64,000 nt of DNA from Hymenobacter properus (GCF_015694735.1 NZ_JADQDP010000002.1:1116001-1180000), one strand, 5' to 3'; positions 53,501 through 62,680 are shown, counted from the stretch's first letter. Notes: generated by a model not told the origin, from the sequence alone. Numbers and translations are program-made.

Positions 53501-54433
53501 ACCTTCATCAAGGTGTACTTGCCCACCACCGACTACATCACGGCCTTCACCAACCGCCTGAGCTACCGCCTCACCACGGCCGCCCCGCGCGGCTGGCGCG
53601 AAGCCGGCGGCTGGCGGGCGGCGGCCTCACGTTTCGCCACCCTCACCAGCATCACCGTGGACCGTCGCACCACCGACCCGCGGCTGCTTTCGCGCCTCAG
53701 CCCCTTCAGCTACGACAAGGAGGACGACCAGTTGCTGGCCTTCAACCAACTGTTTCGGAACACGCTGTACTTCAATCGGTCGAACCCGGTGTTCGGGGCC
53801 GAGTTCACGGTGCAGCAAACCCAGCAGAAAACCCTGCTGGCCCAGGGCCGCGACCTGCGCAACCTCAGCACCCAAAGCCTGCTGCTGCGCCGCACGCTGG
53901 CCACCTCGTTCACGGGGCGCCTCACCGGCACGCGCGACATTCGCGAATCGACCAGCAACTACCTGCTTACCCGCAACTACCGCCTGCTGATTTACACCCT
54001 GCAGCCCGAAGTCAGCTACCAGCCCTCGTCCAGCCTGCGTTTCACGGGCACCTACCTGCGCACCCACAAGCAAAACACCCTCACCGCCGACCTGCCCACG
54101 TATCCGACTCCCACGCCGGCCCAAACCAACCCCGGCATCTTCGACGAGTTGGGCCTCGAAATCCGCGTGAGCCAGGTAAACAAGCGCACCATCACGGCTG
54201 CCACCCGCTACACCCGCGTGAAATTCGACGTGGCCCGGCCCGAGGACCTCAACTCTGTGGTGGCCATCGAAATCCTCAACGCCCTGCGCCCCGGCAGCAA
54301 CTTCACCTGGAACCTCAACATCGAACAGCGCCTGAGCAACGGCCTGAACATCACCCTGGCTTATGACGGCCGCAAAGCGCAGGGATTGAATGCGGTGCAC
54401 ACCGGGCGCATGCAGGTGGCGGTGCTGTTTTAA
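50573..54433 (+). CDS. Very large probable outer-membrane beta-barrel protein
   Basis: A 1286-residue exported protein. The signal peptide runs to about residue 31 (QTAQAQ). The N-terminal third is soluble-looking and holds GNLARGISFGNTQNVFVNSAL and INLTAAISDQNVPFQPEGN, then VLRNKPDYFLRYYK. A Pro/Thr/Gly-rich insertion lies near 300-370. After about residue 600 the sequence alternates short amphipathic strands with Asp/Arg turns. It ends in VAVLF, with terminal Phe as in BAM-assembled barrels. I recall similar proteins as unnamed in Bacteroidota and know no function. It lies 87 bp after the giant kinase; its 3' end overlaps a convergent lipoprotein gene by 4 bp. Confidence 0.7.
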   Translation: MIRRFRLCFPLVGLLVAALFFLIQTQTAQAQTRPAKTDTPPPSTRRCRWVRLTPGRDTTFFQLADTLTVVPSSVLAQRRGVDYDGRTDRYRWVRPAPRDSSGAPVADSLEVCYRVLPLRLTAARYRRPIGLMDSLSFRKPMLGMEDFSVKEQILSTPGINKTGNLARGISFGNTQNVFVNSALNLQLEGKLAENINLTAAISDQNVPFQPEGNTQQLQQFDKIYITLTNPNWSLTAGDVVLRNKPDYFLRYYKNIQGAAAEANFGPPIIGLAGTGAAQGVSNATFLNGQMGQLANGSLPAGPGNTTAPATLNPPAISQPQLTDPNRQGSSGAVPPLPRGDAAPVTGATVNSSGVRRGLVWRSSTSAAGGVAKGKFASIDVPPIDNVQGPYRLNGPNGEPYIIVLANSEKVYLDGRLQTRGFDADYTIDYNLAEVTFTPRHLITRNSRIKIDFEYSDLNYARSLVTASHYQQLGRLSVHGNFYQEADNPNNALNINLQDTMLVRQLTQAGNVSVAQVAGGDSVPYTRTRVLYNRDPRTGRFSRAVGADTLRGVYAVQFTDVGQGGGTYILSTNQADVTSNGRVYQYVGPGQGRYLPVRRVATPLRKQMATAGLSLQVDSTTTVFVDAAHSRLDRNRFSPASDQDGAVRVGYVMQDRRLPAALARGALRGYRLRSTLDYEYTGKYFSPIDRYRDIEFERNWSNVSTQQSTGVASVAREDNIFNFSVGAAKDINNNVSYRLSRRFRPGEVSGLQHWLDAAQKVGNLELRGSLFVLNSDAGRFHSNWARGEATGRFVGGRVVPGYTYRFDKNRVSSASTDTIRSANYFDEHNVFLQSRDSARTQFRLDYSYRRDQTPNKEQNALQLRGTAQTWQGTLASRLSKNQDVRLLGTYRDLDSLGLAHNRTVLGQVFYNASLFQNQVRSELNYSVATGRELKRDYSFLAVPAGQGTHYYAGDLNGNGIQEKEEFFEAQTPDAQYRTFIKVYLPTTDYITAFTNRLSYRLTTAAPRGWREAGGWRAAASRFATLTSITVDRRTTDPRLLSRLSPFSYDKEDDQLLAFNQLFRNTLYFNRSNPVFGAEFTVQQTQQKTLLAQGRDLRNLSTQSLLLRRTLATSFTGRLTGTRDIRESTSNYLLTRNYRLLIYTLQPEVSYQPSSSLRFTGTYLRTHKQNTLTADLPTYPTPTPAQTNPGIFDELGLEIRVSQVNKRTITAATRYTRVKFDVARPEDLNSVVAIEILNALRPGSNFTWNLNIEQRLSNGLNITLAYDGRKAQGLNAVHTGRMQVAVLF

Positions 54434-55290
54434 CGTCGGACCAGCGTGAATAGCAGCCGGCCCCGAACTAATGTTGGTACGTCACCTTCCGCCCAACGGG
54501 CCGCATAAAGGCGCAGCGTGTCGTGGCTGTGGCGGTAGGCCATTTCGCGGCGGTGTTTCGTGTCCGCATCCAGCACCAGATGGTCGAGGTCGACTCCGCC
54601 AATAAAGTCGGTGTTGACGTCGTAGCTGCGGAAGCCTTTTAGGCCCTTCACCTGCCCGTTGTCGTTGAACTCCAAACGCGCAGCGCGGCCCAGTGAGTCG
54701 GTGCCAACGTAGCGGCCCGAGAAAAGCAAATGCCGTACGGCTCGGTTCAATGACACCAACTCTGTCAGGCTGGCACCGGGGATGCGTTGATAGCTCGATT
54801 GGGCCAGAACCCTGCGGCTCTTGTTGTAAGTAGTCAGCACCAAGGCTGTGTCACGGGCTGCTATCGGGTAGCTTAGCTCCGCAAAACTGCCCGGTGCATC
54901 GTAGTCATGGTAATTGGTAGGCAGCGCATTGGCGTGCAGCCCGGGCCGAAAATAGACTGTCATGCTGCTGCCCTCGTGGTTGCCCAGGCCTAGACTGGCC
55001 TCCAGGCTGTCGCCGCTCAATCGGGCCGGATTGATGAGGATTTCGGACACGGGGCCCGCCAATTTAAATGCCTTTAGCGGCGACTTCGACAGCTGTACCT
55101 CCTTCAAATAATCGGCTTTTACCCAGGCCCCGCGCAAAAGCGGCAGCGCTTGCTGGGCCAAACCGTTAACCGATTTTTCGGAAGCATTGGACGTAGCGTG
55201 CTCTTCTGTTTTAGAAGATTGGCAGCCTACCCAACAGGAAGCGGCCAGGAGCAGGCTCGTTCCGTAAGCAAAACGGAGGCGGGTTCGCAT
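54430..55290 (-). CDS. Lipoprotein of unknown function
   Basis: A 286-residue protein. The start MRTRLRFAYG gives a lipoprotein signal ending WVGC. The rest looks like a beta-rich periplasmic domain: GAWVKADYLKEVQLSKSPLKAF near 55, then many short strands and a C-terminal RLYAARWAEGD. I do not recognise the family. It overlaps the convergent beta-barrel gene by 4 bp and lies 10 bp after the exonuclease gene in transcription order. Confidence 0.68.
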   Translation of the reverse strand: MRTRLRFAYGTSLLLAASCWVGCQSSKTEEHATSNASEKSVNGLAQQALPLLRGAWVKADYLKEVQLSKSPLKAFKLAGPVSEILINPARLSGDSLEASLGLGNHEGSSMTVYFRPGLHANALPTNYHDYDAPGSFAELSYPIAARDTALVLTTYNKSRRVLAQSSYQRIPGASLTELVSLNRAVRHLLFSGRYVGTDSLGRAARLEFNDNGQVKGLKGFRSYDVNTDFIGGVDLDHLVLDADTKHRREMAYRHSHDTLRLYAARWAEGDVPTLVRGRLLFTLVRR

Positions 55291-55300
55291 GGCAAAAAAG

Positions 55301-55921
55301 TTAAATACGCACGCCAACCCGGGCCGTCGTCTTCGCCGCCCGCGCCGCCAGCCCAGCTGTAAGTTCGCGCTGCTTGTAGCACAGGGGCAGCGCCGTGCCC
55401 GACCGGAACGCCCGAACCGTGATTTCGGCGCAGGCCCGCGCGTCCGATAGGGCGTCGTGGTGGTTGAGCGCGATGCCGAAATGGCCGGCCACGTGGTCGA
55501 GCTTGTGGCGCTCCAGGTGGGGCCAGCACACCTTGGCCAGTTTCACCGAGCACAGGCTGTGAAAGGCCGGAATAGGCAGGTCGAAATCGCGCAGCGTGTA
55601 TTCGAGCACGCTCACGTCAAAAGCCGAATTGTGGGCCACCACGGGCTGCTCGTGCAAGTAGGGCAGCAGGTCCGCCCACACGTCAGCCATCGTGGGTGCG
55701 TCGTGCAGCCGTTCCTCGGCAATGCCGTGCACCTGGAAGTTGCGCCAGTCGACGCGCAGCACGCGGGGGCGGAGCAGGGTTTGGTAGGCGTCGACAATCT
55801 GGCCGCCGCGCACCCGTACCACGCCCACGGCGCAGGCGCTGGCCCGGTGCTCGTTGGCGGTTTCAAAGTCGATGGCCGTGAAGTTAAGATTGGCCAGGGC
55901 TTGGGTAATGGCGGTTTTCAT
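55301..55921 (-). CDS. DEDDh 3'-5' exonuclease (DnaQ-like)
   Basis: A 206-residue nuclease. Exo I is TAIDFETANEHRASACAVG (Asp18, Glu20), Exo II VVAHNSAFDVSVLEY, and Exo III NHHDALSDARACAEI with the DEDDh His. I chose the start MKTAITQALANLNF; 21 upstream codons overlap the next gene and look non-coding. It resembles stand-alone epsilon-like exonucleases that trim DNA or RNA ends. The C-terminal 40 residues are basic and may bind nucleic acid. Confidence 0.9.
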   Translation of the reverse strand: MKTAITQALANLNFTAIDFETANEHRASACAVGVVRVRGGQIVDAYQTLLRPRVLRVDWRNFQVHGIAEERLHDAPTMADVWADLLPYLHEQPVVAHNSAFDVSVLEYTLRDFDLPIPAFHSLCSVKLAKVCWPHLERHKLDHVAGHFGIALNHHDALSDARACAEITVRAFRSGTALPLCYKQRELTAGLAARAAKTTARVGVRI

Positions 55922-55947
55922 AGCGGAAAGATAGGCGGGCGCCGTAC

Positions 55948-57435
55948 TTAACGAGCAATTGGTGCGGCATGCGGGTCGCAGCACACATCCGGCACCTCAA
56001 AATACCGCTCCATCACCCCGTTGATATTGCCCTCACAACCAGGGGTGAGGTCGATGTCAAATTCAATATCGTGGCTGAATTGGCTCAGCGGAATGAGCAC
56101 GCGGCCGTAAGGCAGGCGCAGCGGCGGCAACGTTACGCTTGGCTGCCCACGGCGGTGCGCAGCGCGCAGCACCGCGTAGCGGGCCTGCATCTGCGCATCG
56201 AAAGACGGGGCGGCGGTGAGCAGCTCGCGCCAGGCTTCGGGCACATGGCCGGTCAGGAACAGCCCGGTGAGCAGCAGGGCGGGCACCCAGCCAGCGGGCA
56301 GCCACCGAAACCGGCCCATCACGGGAATAGCCGCTTGCTGCGCCACCAGCCACGCCAGGAAAGCAGTCGCAATCAGCATCACGAGCAAAATCTCATTCTG
56401 CGCGCGCATGAGTGGCGGCCCCACAATGATGTAGCGGAACAGCACGAAACCAGCAAACTGCAGCGCCCCAAAAGCGGCTAGCAAGCCCCACCATAGGCGC
56501 CGGCTCACCGAAATCAACCTTCCGCCGGTAGGGAGGTGCTGGTGGCCCAGCCATGCGCCCGTGCCAGCCGCGGCCAGCAAGCTTAACAAAATCTGAGGCT
56601 TGATGAGAAATAAAGCAAGCGAATACGCGGCCCGGGGGCCCAGCACCAGCCAGCGGTAGGCGTGCAGCGGGTCGGAGGGCGGGGCCATGGCTACTACCCG
56701 GGCCCAGTTGCCAGGTGCTACCACCGCAGCCAGGGCAGCCGCACCACCCACTGCCAGCCACAGCCAGAGCTTGGGCCGCGCCGACGCGGGCAGCAGGTAG
56801 CCCAGCACGGCCAGCACCGGCAGCGCCTGCACCAGCGTCAGCTCGTTGCCCACCAAAGCCAAAACCAGCCATGCGCAGGCCCAAGCAGCCGTGCGCCAAG
56901 GATACGCTGGCTGGCCCCAGCCCACGCGCAAGGCCAGGGCCGTGAAATTCAGCAGGCCAATAAGTGGCAGCTGATAAGCCACCGCCCCGCAAAACCAATA
57001 GAGAAAAGAAAACGGCGCGGGCGCGGCATTGCAAAACAGCGCCAGCAGCAGCGCCGCCCCCCAAAAAGCCGCCGCCCAGGAGCACGCCACCCGCAAGGCC
57101 GTGTGAAAAAGCGCCCGCACAAGATGGGCAATGCTGAGCCACTGCGCCACAAACAGCGCGGCCGTAATCGGCTTCACGCCGCTCAGCCAGCCGTAGGTTA
57201 CCGGGTTGAGCCAGGTCATGAACACCGTGGACGTGTAGCGGCCGGTCCAGGTCAGGTACAGCCAGCTTTGCACGCCCAGCATGCCGTGCTGCCGTGTCCA
57301 GTAGGCATCCCGAAAATCATCGAAAAACGGCTGGTTGAACGCCGTGAGCAGCAGAAACGGCGCCAGCGCCAGTAGCAGTCCCAGCCGGAGAAAGTATGTG
57401 CGCAACGCGTAGATTTTTAATGAGTCACAGCGCAC
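55948..57435 (-). CDS. Polytopic membrane protein, GtrII/DUF6056-like
   Basis: A 495-residue membrane protein with about eleven TM helices. The first loop has NQPFFDDFRDAYWTRQHG, then TWTGRYTSTVFMTWLNP. An acidic first loop and a GRY block are features of GT-C type membrane glycosyltransferases. The C-terminus has a soluble part ending CEGNINGVMERYFEV with YDIEFDIDLTPG-like strands. Family name is tentative. It is the second such GT-C-like gene in the window, after that at 2788. Confidence 0.6.
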   Translation of the reverse strand: MRCDSLKIYALRTYFLRLGLLLALAPFLLLTAFNQPFFDDFRDAYWTRQHGMLGVQSWLYLTWTGRYTSTVFMTWLNPVTYGWLSGVKPITAALFVAQWLSIAHLVRALFHTALRVACSWAAAFWGAALLLALFCNAAPAPFSFLYWFCGAVAYQLPLIGLLNFTALALRVGWGQPAYPWRTAAWACAWLVLALVGNELTLVQALPVLAVLGYLLPASARPKLWLWLAVGGAAALAAVVAPGNWARVVAMAPPSDPLHAYRWLVLGPRAAYSLALFLIKPQILLSLLAAAGTGAWLGHQHLPTGGRLISVSRRLWWGLLAAFGALQFAGFVLFRYIIVGPPLMRAQNEILLVMLIATAFLAWLVAQQAAIPVMGRFRWLPAGWVPALLLTGLFLTGHVPEAWRELLTAAPSFDAQMQARYAVLRAAHRRGQPSVTLPPLRLPYGRVLIPLSQFSHDIEFDIDLTPGCEGNINGVMERYFEVPDVCCDPHAAPIAR

Positions 57436-57474
57436 GGGGCGCCCGTTGGCAAGGAGTGGAAAGGCAATGACATC

Positions 57475-58185
57475 TTACCCTGGCAGCAGCTTGGATACGA
57501 GAAGTGCCACCAGCCAAACCAACACCAGCACGCTGAGATGGCTGTACCGCTTAAGGCGTTGGTCAATATCCTTGCTTCGCTGCATAAGCCAGTAAGAATA
57601 CCCCACGCTTCCGATTGAGACGGTACCCAGCACCACCGCTACTATTTTATTAGAGCTGGTGATGAAAAAATAGAGGAGTGGTAGCATCAGCAAGCCCAGA
57701 AGGGAGGCGTAGCTTTTGTACCAGGCCGGCGCCGGCGGGGTCAGCACGGGCCCCAACTGCTGCAGCTCCTGCGCCAGTTGCTGGGGAGCTTCCACTTGCG
57801 CAGGCATCCATACCGTATCCAGCTTATTGGCCCCTTTGATGACAAATTCGCCCGTTGGGAAATGTTCGATGCGAACTATCTCGTTTGAGTTCAGGTGCTT
57901 GGTGGGGGTGTTTAGCTGCGTGCGGGTGACGCCCTGCTCGTTCACGGTGAGCAACATGCTTTCGAATAAGCGGGCCTGCTTTGGAGTCTTGTAAAACCAG
58001 CTAAAAACCGAAACGCCAATCATCAACAGATTGAACGTGATGGTCACCGGCCAATTAGGTTCAGCCGGGTTGAAATACGTGTAATGGTAAAAGGCCAGCA
58101 GCGCCAGGCAGAAGAGACCGTGCCGAACCAATAGCTTCGGGCGCAGCTCCCGGAAACTGCCCGGCCGAATGCGGAATGTTGACAT
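57475..58185 (-). CDS. Membrane protein of unknown function with PH-like middle part
   Basis: A 236-residue protein. The start MSTFRIRPGSF fits; 49 upstream codons look non-coding. Two TM helices lie at about 20-55, then a soluble domain (about 70-140) with MLLTVNEQGVTRTQL and HFPTGEFVIKGANK, which looks like a small PH-type beta-domain. Two or three TM helices end the protein. It has no enzyme motif. It lies 44 bp after the GH20 gene in transcription order. Confidence 0.62.
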   Translation of the reverse strand: MSTFRIRPGSFRELRPKLLVRHGLFCLALLAFYHYTYFNPAEPNWPVTITFNLLMIGVSVFSWFYKTPKQARLFESMLLTVNEQGVTRTQLNTPTKHLNSNEIVRIEHFPTGEFVIKGANKLDTVWMPAQVEAPQQLAQELQQLGPVLTPPAPAWYKSYASLLGLLMLPLLYFFITSSNKIVAVVLGTVSIGSVGYSYWLMQRSKDIDQRLKRYSHLSVLVLVWLVALLVSKLLPG

Positions 58186-58229
58186 AGGGTGGCAAAAAGG
58201 GCTAAAGTGTATCAGAAATTGGCGGGGTG

Positions 58230-60287
58230 CTAAAGGCCCGCCAGTCGCCGCGCGGCTTTCACGATGGCCAGCTCCGCCTGCCCGGCCGGTACCTGGGCCG
58301 CATCCAAGGTCGTTTTGGCCGCCGCCAGCCACGTCGCCGATGGCGCCTGCCCGGCTTGCAGCTGCGTGAGGCGCTCCAGTAGCAACTGAGAAACGGCGGC
58401 AAGGCTGGTCGACAGCGGGGCATACTCGCGCAGCGCGGGGTTCAGCAGAAACTGCGGTTGCAGCAGCACGTCGTTGGCCTGCCAGAAGCGCAGCTGGTTC
58501 CGCAACTCAGCCACCTGTCGCTGCGAGGCAGCGGTGCGGCCCGCTGCAGTGGCGCCGCCCGCTAGCACGCTATCGACGAGCACGCCGAAGCGCCGGGCCA
58601 CTTCCGATTCGGCCGGGGCGGCGTCCACCAGTCGATTCAGTGGGGTAGAGGTGGTGTAGCTGAAGCCCTGGAAATGGCGCTTATATTCTTTCACTGGCTC
58701 CAGTACCTCGGCCAGCGTGCGCAGGGGCGCCACATTGGCGCTACCCGCCATTTGCTTGAGCAACAGTTCCGGCACAATGCGGTGGCGCAAGCCCAGCGTC
58801 TCCAGCTCGGCCGAAACGGCGGGCAGGCGGCGGTAGAAGTCGGCCACGCTCTGGGTGGCGGCCTGCGGCGACCACAGCCGCTCGGCCACCGCCGCGGCCC
58901 GCGGCCAGATGCGCGAGTCGAGCGCCACCGAATCGGCAAATTCGGCCCACATGGCGGCCTCGCCGCCCAGCACCAGCTGGCGCTCGGCGGGCGTCAGGGG
59001 CGAGTCGGGTGGCAGCGGGTCGGTGGTGTAGGAACTGGCGGCAGTGTTGTTCAAATCGAGGTAGTAGCCGCTCGACAGCAGCACGGGGTGGCCAAGCCTG
59101 GCGGCGTCGTTCAGCCCCTTCTTGCCCCGCCAGCTTTGAATGACGGTTTCCTTAGGCAGGTCAGGCCCGAGGATTTCGTCCCAGCCTATCATGCGCTTGC
59201 CGCGCTTTTGCAGCAGGGCCAGCACGCGGCGGTTGAAATAGGTTTGCAGCTGATGCTTGTCGACGGTTTTGCCGTCGGCCTTCACCATCTTGTTGGCCTT
59301 CATGTAGGCCACAATGCGTGGCGTGCGTCGCCAGTTGCGGCCGTCGTTTTCGTCGCCCCCGGCGTGGAAATACGGGTCCGGAAACAGGGCCGTCATCTCC
59401 GTCAGCAGCGAATCCAAGAAGGTGTAGGTGGTTTCGCGGGTGGGGTCGATGGCTACGTTGGTGGTGCGCCACAGCGTGTAGGGCGCGTAGGTTGAGTCGT
59501 TGGATTTCAGGCGCGGGTAGGCCACTATCCAGCTGGTGGTGTGGCTGGGCATGTCGAACTCCGGCACCACCCGGATGCCGCGCGCCGCCGCGTAAGCCAG
59601 CACCTCGCGCACCTCGGCCTGGCTGTAAAATAGCCCATCGGTGCTGCCCACCGTTTGCAGGCGCGGAAACACTTTGCTCTCGATGCGAAAGCCCTGGTCA
59701 TCGGTGAGGTGCCAGTGCAGCACGTTCAGTTTCACGGCGGCCATGCCGTCGATGTTGCGCTTGATAACGGCCACCGGCATGAAGTGCCGGGCCGCGTCAA
59801 TCAGCAGCCCGCGCCAGGCAAAGCGCGGCTGGTCCTGAATGTCGACTTCGGGCAGGTAGCGCTGTTTCTTATCGACTATGGGCAATTGCTCCAGTGTGGC
59901 CAGGGCCCGCAGCACCCCCAGGCTGGTGGGCGCGTCAATGCTCACGCCCATCGGCGTCACGCGCAGCGAGTACCGCTCTTCGTCAAACTTCTCCGGCTTG
60001 CCCACGCGGCCGTAGCGGATTTGTAGCACCGGGCCAGTGGCGGGCTCTGCCGGCCCCTGCAGGCGCGTGAGCAGCCGACGCGCGGCCGGGCGCACGGTCG
60101 GGTCAGGCGAGGTATCCAGTTGCAGCTTCAGCGGCTTGCTGAGGCTTAGGCGGCCTTGGCCCCAGCGCATTTCGGCGGGCAGCGGGAGCAGGTTGGGAGT
60201 GGGTTGGGCCCATGCTTCCGGGGCCAGCAACCCCAGCAACAGGCCAAAACTCAGCCACGCCGCCCAAGCAGTTCGGATTCGTATCAT
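58230..60287 (-). CDS. Beta-N-acetylhexosaminidase, glycoside hydrolase family 20
   Basis: A 685-residue exported enzyme. The signal peptide ends APEAWAQ. An N-terminal GH20b domain (about 30-150) precedes the (beta/alpha)8 catalytic barrel: FAWRGLLIDAARHFMPV, LNVLHWHLTDDQGFRIES, VVPEFDMPSHT, and FHAGGDEN with the catalytic Asp312-Glu313 pair. WGPQAATQ-like and SRIWPRAAAVAERLW blocks come near the C-terminus. It removes terminal GlcNAc or GalNAc from chitin oligomers or glycans in the periplasm or outside the cell. No PUL partners (SusC/SusD) are near. Confidence 0.94.
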   Translation of the reverse strand: MIRIRTAWAAWLSFGLLLGLLAPEAWAQPTPNLLPLPAEMRWGQGRLSLSKPLKLQLDTSPDPTVRPAARRLLTRLQGPAEPATGPVLQIRYGRVGKPEKFDEERYSLRVTPMGVSIDAPTSLGVLRALATLEQLPIVDKKQRYLPEVDIQDQPRFAWRGLLIDAARHFMPVAVIKRNIDGMAAVKLNVLHWHLTDDQGFRIESKVFPRLQTVGSTDGLFYSQAEVREVLAYAAARGIRVVPEFDMPSHTTSWIVAYPRLKSNDSTYAPYTLWRTTNVAIDPTRETTYTFLDSLLTEMTALFPDPYFHAGGDENDGRNWRRTPRIVAYMKANKMVKADGKTVDKHQLQTYFNRRVLALLQKRGKRMIGWDEILGPDLPKETVIQSWRGKKGLNDAARLGHPVLLSSGYYLDLNNTAASSYTTDPLPPDSPLTPAERQLVLGGEAAMWAEFADSVALDSRIWPRAAAVAERLWSPQAATQSVADFYRRLPAVSAELETLGLRHRIVPELLLKQMAGSANVAPLRTLAEVLEPVKEYKRHFQGFSYTTSTPLNRLVDAAPAESEVARRFGVLVDSVLAGGATAAGRTAASQRQVAELRNQLRFWQANDVLLQPQFLLNPALREYAPLSTSLAAVSQLLLERLTQLQAGQAPSATWLAAAKTTLDAAQVPAGQAELAIVKAARRLAGL

Positions 60288-60356
60288 TCGGCCAAATTAC
60301 GGCCAGTCGCCACACCCCCGGCCAGCCGCCGTGCGTCGCTTCGGAAATAAGCGGGG

Positions 60357-61214
60357 CTATTGCACCAGCAAGCGCTTGGCCACTGTGCCCTGCGAGGTCC
60401 GCACTTGCACAGCATAAAGCCCGGGCGCCAAACCGGCCAAATCCAGCTCGACCCGCGCGGTGCCTGGCAGCGACAGGCGGCGAACTACGCGCTGCACGTC
60501 CATGATGAGTACCTCGCCGCCCGGCCGGCTCCAGTCGGCGGGCAAGGTGAGCGTGGCGCGTTGCGAGGCAGGGTTAGGTGCCAGGCCAATGGCGGCTTCC
60601 AGGGCCGGGCGGGCGGCCAGCACCGCCGCCGGACTTGTAATGCAGGCCACTGGCGTCCCACCCCCGGGGCAAATGGAGGAAACGCACACCCGGTAAGCAG
60701 TGCTAAGGCTCACCCCGGTGAAGGTGTATTGAGGAGTGGCGGTGGCCACAGAGCCCACTGGCGTGCCCAAAGTGGTGGCGCAGTCGATGAAATAGCCACT
60801 AGCCCCCGGCGTGGCTGTGGCCGCGATGCTGAGTGTGGAAGCGGTGCGGGTGGCTACCAGATTGGTAACGGATGGGCAGGTCGAGGCCGAACCAGTGGTA
60901 AAGCTGGCATTAACAGTAGCAGAAAATCCGCTGGCGCAGTAGCTGGTCACTGTCACCGTATACACCGTGCCTGGCAGCAAGTTAGCCAAGGCCACGGGCG
61001 GGGCAGTGGGGGCGGGGTTGATGGTTTGGCCAGCGCCGCTTGCCGTTTGGTACACGATGACGTAGTTAACCGGCGTTGGGCTGGGCACCGGAAACGAGAG
61101 CGTGGCGCTGGTGCTCGTGACGTTGGTAATGATGAGGTTGGCGGGCGCGTTGCACTGAGCGGCGGCGCCAAAGGAAACGACGACCAACGCGACAAGGAGT
61201 AACATTTTTTGCAT
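60357..61214 (-). CDS. Small secreted fibronectin-type protein with T9SS sorting domain
   Basis: A 285-residue exported protein. MQKMLLLVALVVVSFGAAAQ is a signal peptide. Two fibronectin III-like domains (about 22-112 and 115-200) have CNAPANLIITNVTSTSATLSF-type and CPSVTNLVATRTASTLSI-type starts. The C-terminal 75 residues form a T9SS type A domain, with IGLAPNPASQRATLTLP and PGLYAVQVRTSQGTVAKRLL. It is a small relative in form of the giant protein at 17184. The upstream 30 codons from an earlier Met look non-coding. Confidence 0.85.
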   Translation of the reverse strand: MQKMLLLVALVVVSFGAAAQCNAPANLIITNVTSTSATLSFPVPSPTPVNYVIVYQTASGAGQTINPAPTAPPVALANLLPGTVYTVTVTSYCASGFSATVNASFTTGSASTCPSVTNLVATRTASTLSIAATATPGASGYFIDCATTLGTPVGSVATATPQYTFTGVSLSTAYRVCVSSICPGGGTPVACITSPAAVLAARPALEAAIGLAPNPASQRATLTLPADWSRPGGEVLIMDVQRVVRRLSLPGTARVELDLAGLAPGLYAVQVRTSQGTVAKRLLVQ

Positions 61215-61330
61215 GGCGGGCACAAGTTCCAGCGACGACAGCCTGGCGCCCCGTGCGCCCGACAATGGCCAGACAGTTGCCGTCATTAAAAGGCTGCTGC
61301 ACAACGTGGAGGCGGGCCCGCTCCTACACC

Positions 61331-62680
61331 CTAAATCAACCCTCTTGCCTTAAACTCCAAGTATTTGTTGATGGTATTTACCGTCAAATCCTTCGGCGCC
61401 GTGAGCAAGGAGTAGATGCCGTAGCGCTGCAGCTCCAGCACAATCTGCCGCTTTTCCTGGGCAAATTTCTCAGCTATGGTCTGGTTGTACACATCCTCCG
61501 TCGTTTCGGCCGGTGCGTCCAGGTACTCGCGCAGCTCGGTGTTCTCGAAGAAAATCACCAGCAGCAGGTGGTCTTTGGCCATGCGGCGCAGGTAGGGCAG
61601 CTGCCGCTGCATGCCGTGCAGCGTCTCGAAATTGGTGAACAGGATGAGCAAGCTGCGCTGCTTCACGCGGGCGCGCACCGTGGCGTAGAGCAGTTCGAAA
61701 TCGGTTTCGAGGTACTTGGTTTTCTGGCGGTACAGGATTTCGAGCAGCTTGAGCAGGTGGCCGGGGCGGCGGTCGGCGGCCAGGGTGGCACCGGGCCGAT
61801 TGGAGAAGGTGAGCAGCCCGGCCTTGTCGTGCTTGAGCAGGGCGATGTTGCTGACCACCAGCGTGGCGTTGATAGCGTAGTCGAGTAAACTCAGCCCGTC
61901 GAAGGGCATGCGCATCACCCGGCCTTTGTCGATAAGGCAGTACACCTGCTGGGCGCGCTCGTCCTGGAAGTGGTTCACCACTAGTGCGTCGGCCGCCCCG
62001 GTGCCGGTGCGCCGGGCGGTGGCTTTCCAGTTGATGCTGCGCGGGTCGTCGCCGGGCACGTAGGGCCGGATTTGCTCGAACTCCATGCTGTGGCCCACCC
62101 GCCGGATGCGCTTCACGCCCACCTCCGTGAGGCGGTTGTGGATGGCCAGCAACTCGTACTGCCGCATCTGTAGAAACGAGGGGTACACCGGCACCGTGCG
62201 GCCCTGCTCGTAGCGGAAGCGCCGCCGCACCAGCCCCAGCGGCGTGGCCGCGTAAATGTTTAGCGCCCCAAACTCGTACTCGCCGCGCTTGGTGGGCCGC
62301 AGTTGGTAGTTGATAATCTGCGTTTCGCCCGGCGCCACCGCCACCCGAAACAGCACGTCGCGCCGCTGAAACTGGTGCGGAATTTCGTCTATCGTTTCCG
62401 TGCGAATGGGAAAGCGGTAGCGGTTTTCGAGGTAAATCTGCACGTCGTTGTCCGAGCCGTTGGCCAGCTTGTCGCCCATTACGCGCCGCCCAAACACGGG
62501 CACCGTTTTGCTCTTTGAAGGTGCGTAGAGTAGCAGGGCATCAAGCAGCACTAGCACCCCGAACACGCCCAGCGCAATCTGCATCGGTCCCAGTAGCCAG
62601 GGCAGAAAAAAGGCCACCACGAAGCCCACGGCCAAAAGGCCAACAAGCAGGAAAAAGCGCCGGGTCAGGAAAAAGCTCAT
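61331..62680 (-). CDS. DUF58 domain protein (vWA-like, MoxR partner)
   Basis: A 449-residue membrane-linked protein. Two N-terminal TM helices (about 8-30 and 35-52) are followed by a beta-domain and the DUF58 signature YVPGDDPRSINWKATARRTG near 215. A von Willebrand A-like region then holds VYCLIDKGRVM and LILFTNFETLHG. DUF58 proteins usually follow moxR and belong to Bat-type membrane assembly systems. Here the start overlaps the NADAR gene by ATGA, so the order is moxR, NADAR, DUF58. Confidence 0.93.
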   Translation of the reverse strand: MSFFLTRRFFLLVGLLAVGFVVAFFLPWLLGPMQIALGVFGVLVLLDALLLYAPSKSKTVPVFGRRVMGDKLANGSDNDVQIYLENRYRFPIRTETIDEIPHQFQRRDVLFRVAVAPGETQIINYQLRPTKRGEYEFGALNIYAATPLGLVRRRFRYEQGRTVPVYPSFLQMRQYELLAIHNRLTEVGVKRIRRVGHSMEFEQIRPYVPGDDPRSINWKATARRTGTGAADALVVNHFQDERAQQVYCLIDKGRVMRMPFDGLSLLDYAINATLVVSNIALLKHDKAGLLTFSNRPGATLAADRRPGHLLKLLEILYRQKTKYLETDFELLYATVRARVKQRSLLILFTNFETLHGMQRQLPYLRRMAKDHLLLVIFFENTELREYLDAPAETTEDVYNQTIAEKFAQEKRQIVLELQRYGIYSLLTAPKDLTVNTINKYLEFKARGLI

